The notes under the pieces were generated by a model. It was not told the origin of the DNA. It made no database searches and saw only the letters and a list, made by a program, of their open reading frames with translations. The translations under genes were made by a program, and so were the position numbers. A stretch of 34,823 nucleotides of DNA from Myxococcota bacterium (GTDB lineage Bacteria > Myxococcota_A > UBA9160 > PR03): positions 1 through 34,823 of the forward strand of contig JASJBO010000089.1 in NCBI GenBank assembly GCA_030066475.1, in the 5' to 3' direction. Positions 34,499 to 34,823 of this stretch are shown in pieces (position 1 is the first letter of the stretch; each line of letters starts with the position of its first letter).

Positions 34499-34823
34499 AG
34501 AAGTGGGCCCAGCCCCCCGCCGCCAGGGGGCTGCCGCGCAGGCCGCGGCGCCGCGAGACCCTGCCGATCTCGGCGACGGCCACCCCCAGCCGCCGCGCCA
34601 GGGCGGCCGGCGCCGGGGCGCCAGGGCGCAGCGTGAAGAGCAGCTCGTAGTCCTCGCCGCCCGCCAGGACCAGCGGTTCGGGAGCCAGGCCCAGACGGCG
34701 GCAGGCGGCGGGCAGGCCGGCGGGGCGCGGCACGGCGGCCGCGTCGAGGTCGGCGCCGACCCCCGAGGCGCGCAGCAGGTGACCGAGGTCGGCGAGCAGG
34801 CCGTCCGAGACGTCGATGCAGGC
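34497..34823 (-). CDS. thiL: Thiamine-monophosphate kinase, C-terminal part (starts outside window)
   Basis: The last 108 codons are visible; the 5' part lies beyond the right edge. ThiL phosphorylates thiamine monophosphate to the active diphosphate. The visible part has the nucleotide/metal segment [20 protein letters not shown] and then [14 protein letters not shown], both diagnostic of the family, and ends in a normal C-terminus (GGWAHF). It lies 43 bases upstream of mcp on the same strand, with an inverted repeat between, so read-through into the chemotaxis genes is possible but not needed. Confidence 0.9.
   Translation of the reverse strand, partial: ACIDVSDGLLADLGHLLRASGVGADLDAAAVPRPAGLPAACRRLGLAPEPLVLAGGEDYELLFTLRPGAPAPAALARRLGVAVAEIGRVSRRRGLRGSPLAAGGWAHF

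Overview
This is a very GC-rich, gene-dense bacterial window with 25 protein genes I can support, no tRNA or rRNA, and no transposase or CRISPR array. The mix of genes suggests an uncultivated deltaproteobacterial or Myxococcota-like lineage. It includes thrombospondin-3 and dockerin calcium repeats, a Cys/Asp-rich C-terminal repeat with a sorting tail, a PEP-CTERM protein, a YVTN-propeller di-haem cytochrome, PilZ proteins with pseudo-receivers, F420/FMN-type monooxygenase and LarBC. That placement is inference from gene content only.

Layout. 1-3781 (minus): a lipoprotein-type amidohydrolase, a membrane sensor histidine kinase and the N-terminus of a spermidine-synthase-like membrane protein, probably one operon. 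3923-7096 (plus): a large secreted di-haem protein. 7118-10377 (minus): luciferase-like monooxygenase, a ribbon-helix-helix/zinc-ribbon regulator and an AarF/UbiB-type kinase; the last two have matching TGTAnTACA palindromes in front of them. 10454-15597 (plus): a DASS-type transporter with RCK_C domains, then a 1119-residue CPBP protease built as a tandem duplication. 15584-19423: a PEP-CTERM protein with a cohesin-like look, converging on a subtilase that carries dockerin-like repeats. 19531-23012 (minus): acyl-CoA synthetase and a GPH-type transporter. 23166-27711 (plus): two PilZ/pseudo-receiver proteins flanking a MoxR ATPase and a VWA protein, with four tandem 52-bp repeats after the VWA gene.

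27708-34823 (minus): thiL (partial), then a tightly packed set mcp-cheW-cheY-cheA-cheC-larB-larC, followed by a 74-residue archaeal-type histone with its own strong promoter.

The most notable observations are: (1) the bacterial histone-fold protein, which keeps the archaeal DNA-contact residues but not the tetramer interface; (2) cheA, interrupted exactly at an A7 slippery run with a hairpin seven bases downstream, so it is either a programmed -1 frameshift giving Hpt-only and full-length products or a homopolymer error; (3) a 52-bp structured repeat that begins directly after the TAG stop of two unrelated genes, with stem-preserving changes; (4) an apparent regulon of the RHH/zinc-ribbon protein; (5) the duplicated CPBP protease with one dead half; (6) the 700-bp antisense overlap at the end of the subtilase gene.
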